From Candidatus Terasakiella magnetica (GTDB lineage Bacteria > Pseudomonadota > Alphaproteobacteria > Rhodospirillales > Terasakiellaceae), in contig NZ_FLYE01000012.1 in assembly GCF_900093605.1 (NCBI RefSeq), forward strand, positions 310,001 through 374,000: DNA of 64,000 bases, given 5' to 3'. A model generated the notes under the pieces. The model was not told where the DNA came from. It saw nothing but the letters and a program-made list of their open reading frames with translations, and did no database searches. A program made the translations under genes and the position numbers. Shown piece by piece: positions 26,949 through 34,783 of the stretch; position 1 is the stretch's first letter, and each line of letters starts with the position of its first letter.

Positions 26949-27581
26949 ATGAAAAAAGCTGATCGTGAAGAGCTATTTCGCCGCTTTGAAGAAGATAACC
27001 CTGAGCCAGAGGGCGAGCTTGATTACACCAATGTCTATACGTTGCTGGTGGCGGTCGCGCTTTCTGCTCAGGCAACAGATGTTGGGGTGAATAAAGCGAC
27101 GAAAAAGCTTTTTCAGATTGTCTCAACCCCGCAAGATATGCTGGATTTGGGCGAGCCTCAGCTGAAGGACCATATCAAGACCATCGGGCTTTATAATTCT
27201 AAAGCCAAGAATGTGATGAAAGCTGCGCAAATGCTGGTTGATCTTCATGACGGTGTTGTGCCCAATGATCAAAAAGCACTTGAGGCTTTACCCGGTGTGG
27301 GGCGCAAAACAGCCAATGTGGTGCGCAACCTTGCCTGGGGGGAACATACCATGGCGGTGGATACTCATATTTTCCGTCTGGGTAATCGCACCGGATTGGC
27401 AAAAGGCAAAACGGTTTTAGAGGTCGAGAAAAAACTCATGAAGGCCGTGCCGATACAATATATGCTGCATGCCCATCATTGGTTGATTTTGCATGGTAGA
27501 TATATTTGTAAGGCGAGAAAGCCAGAGTGTGCCAAATGTATCATTTATGATTTATGCTCCTATAAAGCGAAAACCGTTTAA
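26949..27581 (+). CDS. nth: Endonuclease III (Nth)
   Basis: Nth is a DNA glycosylase/AP lyase that removes oxidised pyrimidines. ATG 26949 follows an AGGAG site and gives 210 residues; the upstream in-frame start lacks support. The helix-hairpin-helix carries the catalytic Lys in EALPGVGRKTANVV, the catalytic Asp follows in AVDTHIFR, and the C-terminal 4Fe-4S loop is CKARKPECAKCIIYDLC (Cx6Cx2Cx5C). The family call is firm. Confidence 0.97.
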   Translation: MKKADREELFRRFEEDNPEPEGELDYTNVYTLLVAVALSAQATDVGVNKATKKLFQIVSTPQDMLDLGEPQLKDHIKTIGLYNSKAKNVMKAAQMLVDLHDGVVPNDQKALEALPGVGRKTANVVRNLAWGEHTMAVDTHIFRLGNRTGLAKGKTVLEVEKKLMKAVPIQYMLHAHHWLILHGRYICKARKPECAKCIIYDLCSYKAKTV

Positions 27582-27624
27582 ATAATTATTTTCCAGACAC
27601 ATTAATTTTATGTAAGATATTGGT

Positions 27625-28488
27625 ATGACCGATATGATTTTACATAGACTGAAAAGCATGGCTGTGGGGGCGTTAGCCTTTGCACTGCTTTTTTGTGTGA
27701 GCGTTCAGGTTTTTGCCAAAGAAACCATTATTTGGACGCAGAATGATTTCATTCCATTTTATATCAAGGATGGGCCTCATAAGGGGCAGGGGATTTCAGA
27801 TAAATTAACGATGTTTTTCTCTAAACATCTGCCTGACTATACCCATAAACAGGAACATATGAATTTCCCGCGTTTTTTTGCGTTGGCTAAACGGGGCGAA
27901 CTGGTATGTAATCCTTTGCTGCTTAAAACGGCTGAGCGTGAAGAAATTCTGAGTTATTCACAGGCGTTCAAGCCTGCTTATGCCCATATCATGGTCAGCA
28001 GCCATCCGATTGACTATCCCAAAGAGGGCATCTCTTTAGAAGAATTTCTTAAAAACGATCCTCATCCCATGATCGTGCAGACTAAGCGTTCCTATGGGCC
28101 GGTTCTGGATCGGGTGATTAAAGAAGGTGTGCAACAGGGGCGTATTCGAACTGAGAGTTATCCAACCAAACAGCTGTTTGTTATGTTGGAAAAAAACCGC
28201 ATTCACCATTTTGTTGATATCGAAAATAGTGTGACTTTTTACAACACCGAACATCATGGTGAGAAAAAGCTCTATCGTATCCCGCTAAAAGAAGATCGTC
28301 TTGATCGGTTTGGTTATGCGGTATGTTCAAAAACACCCGCAGGCAAAAAGCTTATCGCGCGTATTAATGAGATCCTCAAGCGGGAAGGCGACAGCCAAGA
28401 ATTTCGTGATATTTTAGAAAGCTGGATGGCGACGGAAAACCTCATGCGTTTTCGTGAATTCTATTATCGCGAAGTCCTCCAAAAATAA
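27625..28488 (+). CDS. Periplasmic solute-binding-like protein, TIGR02285 family (copy 2)
   Basis: This 287-residue protein has a signal peptide ending VQVFA. The mature start KETIIWTQNDFIPFY, GQGISDKL and HLPDYTHK...MNFPRFF align by eye with the product at 18959, so the two are paralogues. The fold expected is a type II periplasmic-binding domain; the ligand is unknown. ATG 27625 or ATG 27634 could be the start. There is no parA-like gene next to this copy, which sits 43 bases after nth. Confidence 0.8.
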   Translation: MTDMILHRLKSMAVGALAFALLFCVSVQVFAKETIIWTQNDFIPFYIKDGPHKGQGISDKLTMFFSKHLPDYTHKQEHMNFPRFFALAKRGELVCNPLLLKTAEREEILSYSQAFKPAYAHIMVSSHPIDYPKEGISLEEFLKNDPHPMIVQTKRSYGPVLDRVIKEGVQQGRIRTESYPTKQLFVMLEKNRIHHFVDIENSVTFYNTEHHGEKKLYRIPLKEDRLDRFGYAVCSKTPAGKKLIARINEILKREGDSQEFRDILESWMATENLMRFREFYYREVLQK

Positions 28489-28550
28489 GCCATTCTGTGC
28501 TATAATAGCCCTGTAAAGATACACTCACTTACATATACAGGAGGTGTATT

Positions 28551-29063
28551 ATGGGCATTTCAATCACATTGGAGCAATTCCTTGATACCAACAGCGTTTC
28601 CTACGATACGCTGACACACGAGCTGACTGCAACTGCCTCACAAACAGCAGAAGCCGCCCATATTCCGGGCGCGCGTCTCATTAAAGCTGTTGTTGTGAAA
28701 GCTGATGAACGTTTCATCTTGGCGCTGCTGCCTGCGTCTCATCATCTCAATCTTGATATGTTGAAAGACACTTTGCTTGAACCTGTCACACTGGCAAAAG
28801 AAGAAGAATTTACAGACTTCTTTAAAGACTGCGAAACAGGGGCCGTTCCCGCGCTGGGTATGGCCTATGATATGGATGTTGTCGTTGACAGCACCATTGC
28901 AGATGTTGGTGATGTCATGTTTGAAGCAGGCGATCATGAGACCCTTGTGCGCATGCAGGCTGAAGATTTTGAAAGCCTTGTTCACACGGCCACCCATGGA
29001 TATTTCTCACGCTATGATAAACATCCTGAAAAACGCGGTGGTTTTCGCTTTTCCCACAGCTAG
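28551..29063 (+). CDS. YbaK/ProX-type aminoacyl-tRNA deacylase domain protein
   Basis: This 170-residue single-domain protein shows the YbaK/EbsC fold pattern: TLTHELTATASQTAEAAHIPG, then LIKAVVVKADERFILALLPASHHLN (the catalytic-Lys strand and GxxxP-like loop), GAVPALG and EAGDHETLVRM. Such proteins hydrolyse mischarged tRNAs. The substrate amino acid cannot be told. A strong GGAGG ribosome site precedes the ATG, and a bidirectional terminator follows. Confidence 0.82.
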   Translation: MGISITLEQFLDTNSVSYDTLTHELTATASQTAEAAHIPGARLIKAVVVKADERFILALLPASHHLNLDMLKDTLLEPVTLAKEEEFTDFFKDCETGAVPALGMAYDMDVVVDSTIADVGDVMFEAGDHETLVRMQAEDFESLVHTATHGYFSRYDKHPEKRGGFRFSHS

Positions 29064-29073
29064 GATCAGAGAC

Positions 29074-29113
29074 AAAAAAACGCCCTACCTTGAAATCAGG
29101 TAGGGCGTTTTTT
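29074..29113. terminator. Bidirectional terminator between the YbaK-type gene and ecm
   Basis: CGCCCTACCT (29081-29090) and AGGTAGGGCG (29098-29107) pair perfectly around a 7-base loop, with an A7 run on one side and a T6 run on the other. It can end both converging transcripts. Confidence 0.92.
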
Positions 29114-29134
29114 CTTGTCTGAAGTTCAGCGCTT

Positions 29135-31108
29135 TTAAGCTGCTTCTGTCTCTTCAACCAGATTAGCAATATCAGCCATGATGGCGTTGATTTCGTAATC
29201 TTTTGGCGTATAGATACGCGACACACCAGCCTTGACCAGAACTTCTTCGTCCTCAGGTGGAATGATGCCGCCCACAACCAATGGAATATCATTGATCTCG
29301 GCTTCTTTCATGCGATCAAGCACTTCCGTCACCAGTGGAATGTGAGAACCCGACAGGATGGAGAGACCGATCACATGCACACCTTCTTCTAGGGCTGCAT
29401 TTACGATTTGTGCAGGGGTTAGGCGGATGCCTTCATATACCACTTCCATACCGGCATCACGGGCACGAACGGCAATCTGTTCAGCACCGTTTGAGTGACC
29501 ATCAAGACCGGGTTTACCCACAAGCATTTTAACGCGGCGGCCCATTTTATCAGACAGGGCATCAACCTTGGTGCGCACGTCTGCGAGTTGGTCGCCATGT
29601 TTGGCACTTGAGGCCCCGCCAACACCTGTTGGGGCGCGGTATTCACCAAACACTTCACGAAGCGCTGTACCCCACTCACCCGTTGTGACACCTGCGTGCG
29701 CAGCCGCAATGGAAGGTTCCATAATATTGCGGCCTTCTTTAGCAGCAGATTTCAGCTCTTCAAGGGCGGCATCGGCCTTGGCACTATCGCGTTGATCTCG
29801 CCATGCTTTTAAACGTTCGATTTGCTCAGCTTCAGCGGCTGGATCAACCGTTAGGATGGCACCATCGCCTGCTGTTAGTGGGCTGTCTTCACCTTCTGCA
29901 AATTTATTTACACCCACAACGGTCTGCTCACCTGCTTCAATGGCAGCCAAGCGTGTGGCGTTGGATTCTACAAGCTTCTGTTTCATATAGCCTGTTTCAA
30001 CAGCTGGGATAGAGCCACCCATTTCATCAATGCGTGCAAGCTCATCACGTGCGCCTTCTTTAAGTTCTTCAACTTTGCGCGTGACTTCAGCAGAGCCATC
30101 AAACAGATCGCCATATTCTAAAAGGTCTGTCTCATAAGCCATGATCTGCTGTAGGCGCAGTGACCATTGCTGATCCCATGGGCGCGGCAGGCCAAGGGCT
30201 TCGTTCCAAGCCGGCAGTTGAACCGCGCGCGCGCGGGCATTTTTAGACAGGGTCACAGCCAACATTTCAAGCAAGATACGATAAACGTTGTTTTCTGGCT
30301 GTTGTTCGGTCAGGCCCAAAGAGTTGACCTGTACGCCGTAGCGGAAACGACGGTATTTTTCTTCCTCAACACCGTAGCGCTCACGGCAAATTTCGTCCCA
30401 CAGCTCGGTGAAGGCACGCATCTTACAAATCTCGGTTACGAATCGGATGCCCGCGTTCACGAAGAAGGAAATACGACCCACTACTCTTGGGAAATCTTCA
30501 TCAGGGACTTGACCAGAGGCTTTTAGGGAATCGAGAACGGCAATACCTGTTGCCAAGGCATAGGCCAGTTCTTGTTCTGGCGTCGCGCCTGCTTCTTGTA
30601 AGTGATAAGAACAAACATTCATCGGGTTCCATTTTGGGATTTCACGATAGGTGAAGGCCGCAATGTCTGTAATCAGCTTCAGGCTCGGCTCAGGCGGGAA
30701 GATATAAGTCCCGCGCGATAGATATTCTTTAATGATGTCGTTCTGAGTTGTCCCGGCAAGCTCGTTACGTGCTGCACCTTGGCGCTCAGCGGTCGCAATA
30801 TAAAGCGCAAGCTGCCAAGCTGCCGGGGCATTAATGGTCATGGAGGTGTTCATCTTGTTTAACGGAATTTCGTTAAACAGTGTTTCCATATCCCCAAGAT
30901 GCGAAATAGGAACGCCTACTTTACCAACTTCACCGCGCGAGAGTACATGATCAGAGTCATAACCCGTCTGTGTTGGCAAATCAAAAGCAACAGACAGACC
31001 CGTTTGACCACGGCCTAGGTTGGTACGAAACAGTTTGTTTGTTTCAACTGCTGAACTGTGACCTGAATAAGTCCGAAACAGCCATGGGCGATCTTTTTGT
31101 ACAGTCAT
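29135..31108 (-). CDS. ecm: Ethylmalonyl-CoA mutase (Ecm), B12-dependent
   Basis: Ecm rearranges (2R)-ethylmalonyl-CoA to methylsuccinyl-CoA with adenosylcobalamin. ATG 31108 follows an AGGAG site and gives 657 residues. The N-terminal barrel starts RTYSGHSSAVETN and contains GLSVAFDLPTQTGYDSD. The C-terminal cobalamin-binding domain has GLDGHSNG (the DxHxxG base-off motif), GLSILSGSH and VVGGIIP. The length and single-chain layout fit Ecm rather than two-subunit methylmalonyl-CoA mutase, and the divergent ccr-mcd pair confirms it. A PduO-type adenosyltransferase for its cofactor is encoded at 37062. Confidence 0.94.
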   Translation of the reverse strand: MTVQKDRPWLFRTYSGHSSAVETNKLFRTNLGRGQTGLSVAFDLPTQTGYDSDHVLSRGEVGKVGVPISHLGDMETLFNEIPLNKMNTSMTINAPAAWQLALYIATAERQGAARNELAGTTQNDIIKEYLSRGTYIFPPEPSLKLITDIAAFTYREIPKWNPMNVCSYHLQEAGATPEQELAYALATGIAVLDSLKASGQVPDEDFPRVVGRISFFVNAGIRFVTEICKMRAFTELWDEICRERYGVEEEKYRRFRYGVQVNSLGLTEQQPENNVYRILLEMLAVTLSKNARARAVQLPAWNEALGLPRPWDQQWSLRLQQIMAYETDLLEYGDLFDGSAEVTRKVEELKEGARDELARIDEMGGSIPAVETGYMKQKLVESNATRLAAIEAGEQTVVGVNKFAEGEDSPLTAGDGAILTVDPAAEAEQIERLKAWRDQRDSAKADAALEELKSAAKEGRNIMEPSIAAAHAGVTTGEWGTALREVFGEYRAPTGVGGASSAKHGDQLADVRTKVDALSDKMGRRVKMLVGKPGLDGHSNGAEQIAVRARDAGMEVVYEGIRLTPAQIVNAALEEGVHVIGLSILSGSHIPLVTEVLDRMKEAEINDIPLVVGGIIPPEDEEVLVKAGVSRIYTPKDYEINAIMADIANLVEETEAA

Positions 31109-31411
31109 CTCAAACGCTCCTAAAGCGGTAATAAAATTACATGTAATGATTCTCAAAAGGTATGATTATTTCAGAAATGAATCATCAATTGGCGATAATC
31201 TACCACTATGTGCATCGCAAAAAAAGCCCGAAATCGCGCTCAAACTAAGATTTTTTTTCAACAAGTTGCATATGTAACCTTTATTTTGTGCGCAGATGCA
31301 AAAAAAGCTTGTCTCATCGTCAAAATGGTGTAGACCAGATATCAAAGAAATCGTCGATTAGGTCATCGACAGTTGGAAACATTTTTTGAAAGCCAAGGGA
31401 GTATCCCAATT
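31109..31411. promoter_or_regulatory. Divergent ecm/ccr control region
   Basis: This 303-base gap must hold both promoters. For ecm, TTGCGA (31220-31215) with TATCGC 17 bases further is a possible minus-strand promoter overlapping the motif TGTGCATCGCAA (31209-31220). Towards ccr lie a near-palindrome GTTGCATATGTAAC (31265-31278) and a second TGC-type site, TTATTTTGTGCGC with ATGCAAAA (31281-31303). The 11-mer GCAAAAAAAGC occurs twice (31217 and 31298). Promoter positions are tentative. Confidence 0.55.
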
Positions 31412-32680
31412 ATGAGTTACCTCGCCGAAGTTACAGCGAATCAAGAAAAGAAAGACCTTTATGAGATTGGTGAAGTGCCACCTCTGGGTCACGTACCTGC
31501 AAAAATGTACGCTTGGGCCATCCGTCGTGAACGCCACGGCAACCCAGATACAGCGATGCAGTGCGAAGTCGTTGAAACGCCAAAACTAGATAGCCACGAA
31601 GCGCTTGTTTACGTTATGGCTGCTGGTGTGAACTACAACGGTGTTTGGGCTTCTTTGGGTAAGCCGATTTCTGTATTTGACGTTCACAACGAAGATTACC
31701 ACATTGCGGGTTCTGATGCGTCTGGCATCATCTGGGCTGTTGGTGACAAAGTGAACTTGTGGAAAGTGGGTGACGAAGTTGTTGTTCACTGTAACCAGGA
31801 TGATGGCGATGATGAAGAATGTAACGGTGGCGACCCTATGTTCTCTAAATCCAACCGTATCTGGGGTTACGAAACACCTGACGGTTCTTTTGCACAATTC
31901 TGTCGCGTTCAAGCACAACAATTGATGGAACGTCCTAAGCATTTGTCTTGGGAAGAATCAGCTTGTTACACGCTGACATTGGCAACCGCTTATCGTATGC
32001 TATTTGGTCACCGTCCACACATCTTGCGTCCAGGCCATAACGTATTGGTTTGGGGTGCATCTGGTGGTCTTGGTTCCTTTGCGGTTCAGCTTTGTGCTGT
32101 TGCAGGTGCCAATGCAATTGGTGTGATCTCTGATGAAACAAAGCGTGATTTCGTTATGGGCTTGGGCGCTAAGGGCGTTCTTAACCGTAAAGACTTCAAT
32201 TGCTGGGGCCAATTGCCAGAAGTAAACGGCGACGGTTTCAACGATTACATGAAAGAAACTCGTAAATTTGGTAAAGCCATCTGGGAAATCACAGGTAAAG
32301 GCAACGATGTTGACTTTGTATTTGAACACCCGGGTGAAATGACATTCCCTGTATCTTGTAACGTTGTAAAACGTGGCGGTATGGTTGTCTTCTGTGCGGG
32401 TACATCTGGTTTCAACCTGACAATGGATGCCCGTTTTGTCTGGATGCGCCAAAAACGTATTCAGGGTTCTCACTTTGCCAACTTGAAGCAAGCTTCACAA
32501 GCCAACAAACTTGTTGTTGAGCGTCGCATTGACCCATGTATGTCTGAAGTCTTCCCATGGGCTGACATTCCAGAAGCACACATGAAGATGCTTGCAAACA
32601 AACACCTTCCAGGCAACATGGCTGTTTTGGTTAATGCTAAAACAACTGGCCTTAAAACACTGGAAGAAAACCTCGATTAA
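31412..32680 (+). CDS. ccr: Crotonyl-CoA carboxylase/reductase (Ccr)
   Basis: Ccr reductively carboxylates crotonyl-CoA to ethylmalonyl-CoA with NADPH and CO2, the key step of the EMC pathway. ATG 31412 follows GGGAG and gives 422 residues. It is a medium-chain dehydrogenase/reductase: substrate half with YNGVWASLGKP and GSDASG, cofactor-binding loop VLVWGASGGLGSFAVQL, and the Ccr-specific tail RIQGSHFAN. A start 13 codons upstream (TTG) is less likely. mcd follows after 95 bases and a hairpin. Confidence 0.95.
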   Translation: MSYLAEVTANQEKKDLYEIGEVPPLGHVPAKMYAWAIRRERHGNPDTAMQCEVVETPKLDSHEALVYVMAAGVNYNGVWASLGKPISVFDVHNEDYHIAGSDASGIIWAVGDKVNLWKVGDEVVVHCNQDDGDDEECNGGDPMFSKSNRIWGYETPDGSFAQFCRVQAQQLMERPKHLSWEESACYTLTLATAYRMLFGHRPHILRPGHNVLVWGASGGLGSFAVQLCAVAGANAIGVISDETKRDFVMGLGAKGVLNRKDFNCWGQLPEVNGDGFNDYMKETRKFGKAIWEITGKGNDVDFVFEHPGEMTFPVSCNVVKRGGMVVFCAGTSGFNLTMDARFVWMRQKRIQGSHFANLKQASQANKLVVERRIDPCMSEVFPWADIPEAHMKMLANKHLPGNMAVLVNAKTTGLKTLEENLD

Positions 32681-32700
32681 GAGGTTCTTACCCAAGAATT

Positions 32701-32732
32701 GTCATCCCGCATTCTGTAAAGTGCGGGATGAC
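32701..32732. repeat. GTCATCCCGC hairpin between ccr and mcd
   Basis: GTCATCCCGCA (32701-32711) and TGCGGGATGAC (32722-32732) are perfect 11-base arms with a 10-base loop, followed by GTTTTGG. It looks like a dispersed alphaproteobacterial hairpin repeat and may partly terminate the ccr transcript or protect its 3' end. Confidence 0.7.
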
Positions 32733-32775
32733 GTTTTGGGCACCCTGTCATTGAAATTAATAAAAGGACCGATCC

Positions 32776-34437
32776 ATGAGCGATCTTATCCTCTCTGATC
32801 TTTTGCCTTCTGCTGGTCGCGCTGTTGAAGCTGCTGACGTCTTGTTGGAAAAAGCCAAAGATGCTGTTTCTGAAAAAGTCATGGTTGATGGCCGTGTCAA
32901 TTCTGCCAAACTTGAAGCAGAGCAAACAGCCGCTCACGGTTTGTCCTGGATGGCAACCTATGTTGAATCCCTGCGTCAAATGCACAAATGGGGTGAGAAG
33001 CTAACTGAAGAAGGTAGCTTTGGTGAGTTTGAACAATTGATCCTGCAATGCGCCTTTGGTGAATATTGCACACAGTTGACTCACGGCATTGCCATTTCAC
33101 AAGTAGAAATTATCCGTCCCCATGATATGGGCCTGACATCTGCGGATTGTCACGCCTACATGAAAGACGATGTAAAACGCTTTAAATATGAAGGCAACAC
33201 ACCAGCTGTTCGCCGCAAAATTGCTGAATATGCCAAAGACGGTCTGGAAACAGGGTCCTTTGGGACAACAGGTCTGGACGAAGAACTGGAAATGATCCGT
33301 GATCAGTTCCGTCGCTTTGTTGACGAGCAAGTTATTGAAGAAGCCCATAAATGGCATGAAAAAGACGAACTCATTCCCCTTGAGATCGTTGAAGCGGTTG
33401 CTGAAATGGGTGTCTTTGGTCTGACTATTCCTGAGGAATATGGCGGGCTTGGCATGGGCAAAACAGCCATGTGTGTTGTGACAGAAGAATTGTCACGCGG
33501 CTATATCGGTGTGGGTTCCCTTGGCACACGTAACGAAATCGCCGGTGAGTTGATCCGCTTGGGCGGTACAGAAGAGCAAAAAGAGAAATATCTCCCGATG
33601 ATCTCTTCTGGTGAAATTCTGCCAACAGCTGTTTTCACAGAGCCAAACACAGGTTCTGACCTTGGTTCGCTTAAAACACGTGCGGTTTTAGAAAATGGTA
33701 CATGGAAAGTGACAGGCAATAAAACCTGGATCACCCATGCATCGCGTTCTGATTTGATGACCTTGCTCGTGCGTACCAACCCGGATGAAAAAGGCTATAA
33801 AGGTCTGTCTATGTTGTTGGCTGAAAAACCACGTGGCACAGAAGAAGATGCTTTCCCGGCTGAAGGTATGGACGGCGGCGAAATCGAGGTTCTCGGTTAT
33901 CGTGGCATGAAAGAATATGAATTGGCATTTGACGGTTTTGAAGTACCAGAAGGTCAATTGCTCGGCGGTGAAGAAGGCCAAGGCTTTAAACAGCTGATGG
34001 AAACCTTTGAATCTGCACGTATCCAAACTGCTGCGCGCGCCTCTGGTGTGGCGACATCGGCGATGGAACTGGGCATTCGTTACGCAACAGAGCGTGTTCA
34101 ATTTGGTAAGCCGATTTTCGAATTCCCACGTGTTCACGCCAAAATCGCTTGGATGACGGTTGAAACCATGATCGCGCGTCAGTTGACCTACTTCTCTGGT
34201 TGGGAAAAAGATCACGATGTACGTTGTGACATCGAAGCCGGTATGGCGAAATTGTTGGCAGCACGTGTGGCTTGGTCAAATGCGGATAACGCATTGCAAA
34301 TCCACGGCGGTAACGGTTATGCGACGGAATATCCGATCTCTCGCGTTTTGTGTGACTCACGTATCCTCAATGTCTTTGAAGGTGCCGCTGAGATCCAAGC
34401 AGGCGTGATTGCACGTGGTCTTTTGACACGTCGTTAA
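32776..34437 (+). CDS. mcd: (2S)-methylsuccinyl-CoA dehydrogenase (Mcd)
   Basis: Mcd oxidises methylsuccinyl-CoA to mesaconyl-CoA, passing electrons to ETF. Its 553 residues are longer than usual acyl-CoA dehydrogenases (about 380) because of an N-terminal helical extension of some 160 residues, as in known Mcd proteins. The dehydrogenase part has GVFGLTIPEEYGGLG, TEPNTGSDL, KTWITHASRSDLM and QIHGGNGYATEYPISR, the last with the C-terminal flavin-binding region. It is downstream of ccr. etfBA at 37805 would accept its electrons. Confidence 0.94.
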   Translation: MSDLILSDLLPSAGRAVEAADVLLEKAKDAVSEKVMVDGRVNSAKLEAEQTAAHGLSWMATYVESLRQMHKWGEKLTEEGSFGEFEQLILQCAFGEYCTQLTHGIAISQVEIIRPHDMGLTSADCHAYMKDDVKRFKYEGNTPAVRRKIAEYAKDGLETGSFGTTGLDEELEMIRDQFRRFVDEQVIEEAHKWHEKDELIPLEIVEAVAEMGVFGLTIPEEYGGLGMGKTAMCVVTEELSRGYIGVGSLGTRNEIAGELIRLGGTEEQKEKYLPMISSGEILPTAVFTEPNTGSDLGSLKTRAVLENGTWKVTGNKTWITHASRSDLMTLLVRTNPDEKGYKGLSMLLAEKPRGTEEDAFPAEGMDGGEIEVLGYRGMKEYELAFDGFEVPEGQLLGGEEGQGFKQLMETFESARIQTAARASGVATSAMELGIRYATERVQFGKPIFEFPRVHAKIAWMTVETMIARQLTYFSGWEKDHDVRCDIEAGMAKLLAARVAWSNADNALQIHGGNGYATEYPISRVLCDSRILNVFEGAAEIQAGVIARGLLTRR

Positions 34438-34783
34438 GGTTTTCACGATAAGCCTTATCCTTCCCTCTCCTTTTTTGGGGTAAGGCTGGCCGTGAACTGG
34501 CGCAAGATAAGCGATTTTAGGATTCTGCCATCTGCTTATCTAGTTTTGCGCCCTCCAATGGGGGTTTCCTCAAAGGAAAAGGCAGACAGCGAAGCCGACT
34601 TGATCCCCTTTCCCTTTATTGGGAGAGGGGATTTTTTATGTGTTGAAATAATAGTATCTCACGTACTTTAAGGTGTTCATCACAAAGTATTACACACAAA
34701 AATGTTACTATCGTGCGCAATTATTCAGTGTTAACCTCGCCTTAAAATTAAAAACACTTATCTTAGTAAGTTAGGCGCAGCTT
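34438..34783. other. Structured non-coding block after mcd
   Basis: No gene is seen. Hairpins follow one another: AGCCTTATCC/GGGGTAAGGCT (34451-34487); GGCGCAAGATAAGC with GCTTATC-(5 bases)-TTGCGCC (34499-34552); TTTCCT/AGGAAA (34565-34579); and TCCCCTTTCCC/GGGAGAGGGGA with T6 (34604-34637), a good terminator. CCCTCTCC near the left end also complements GGAGAGGG near the right end. The block looks like a terminator merged with a repetitive element. The last 140 bases are AT-rich and probably hold the promoter of the next gene. Confidence 0.7.

Noticed and set aside
31109-31411. Cobalamin riboswitch upstream of ecm
   Set aside because: No B12-box-like core or the surrounding stems could be recognised, and riboswitches of this class are usually before synthesis or uptake genes.
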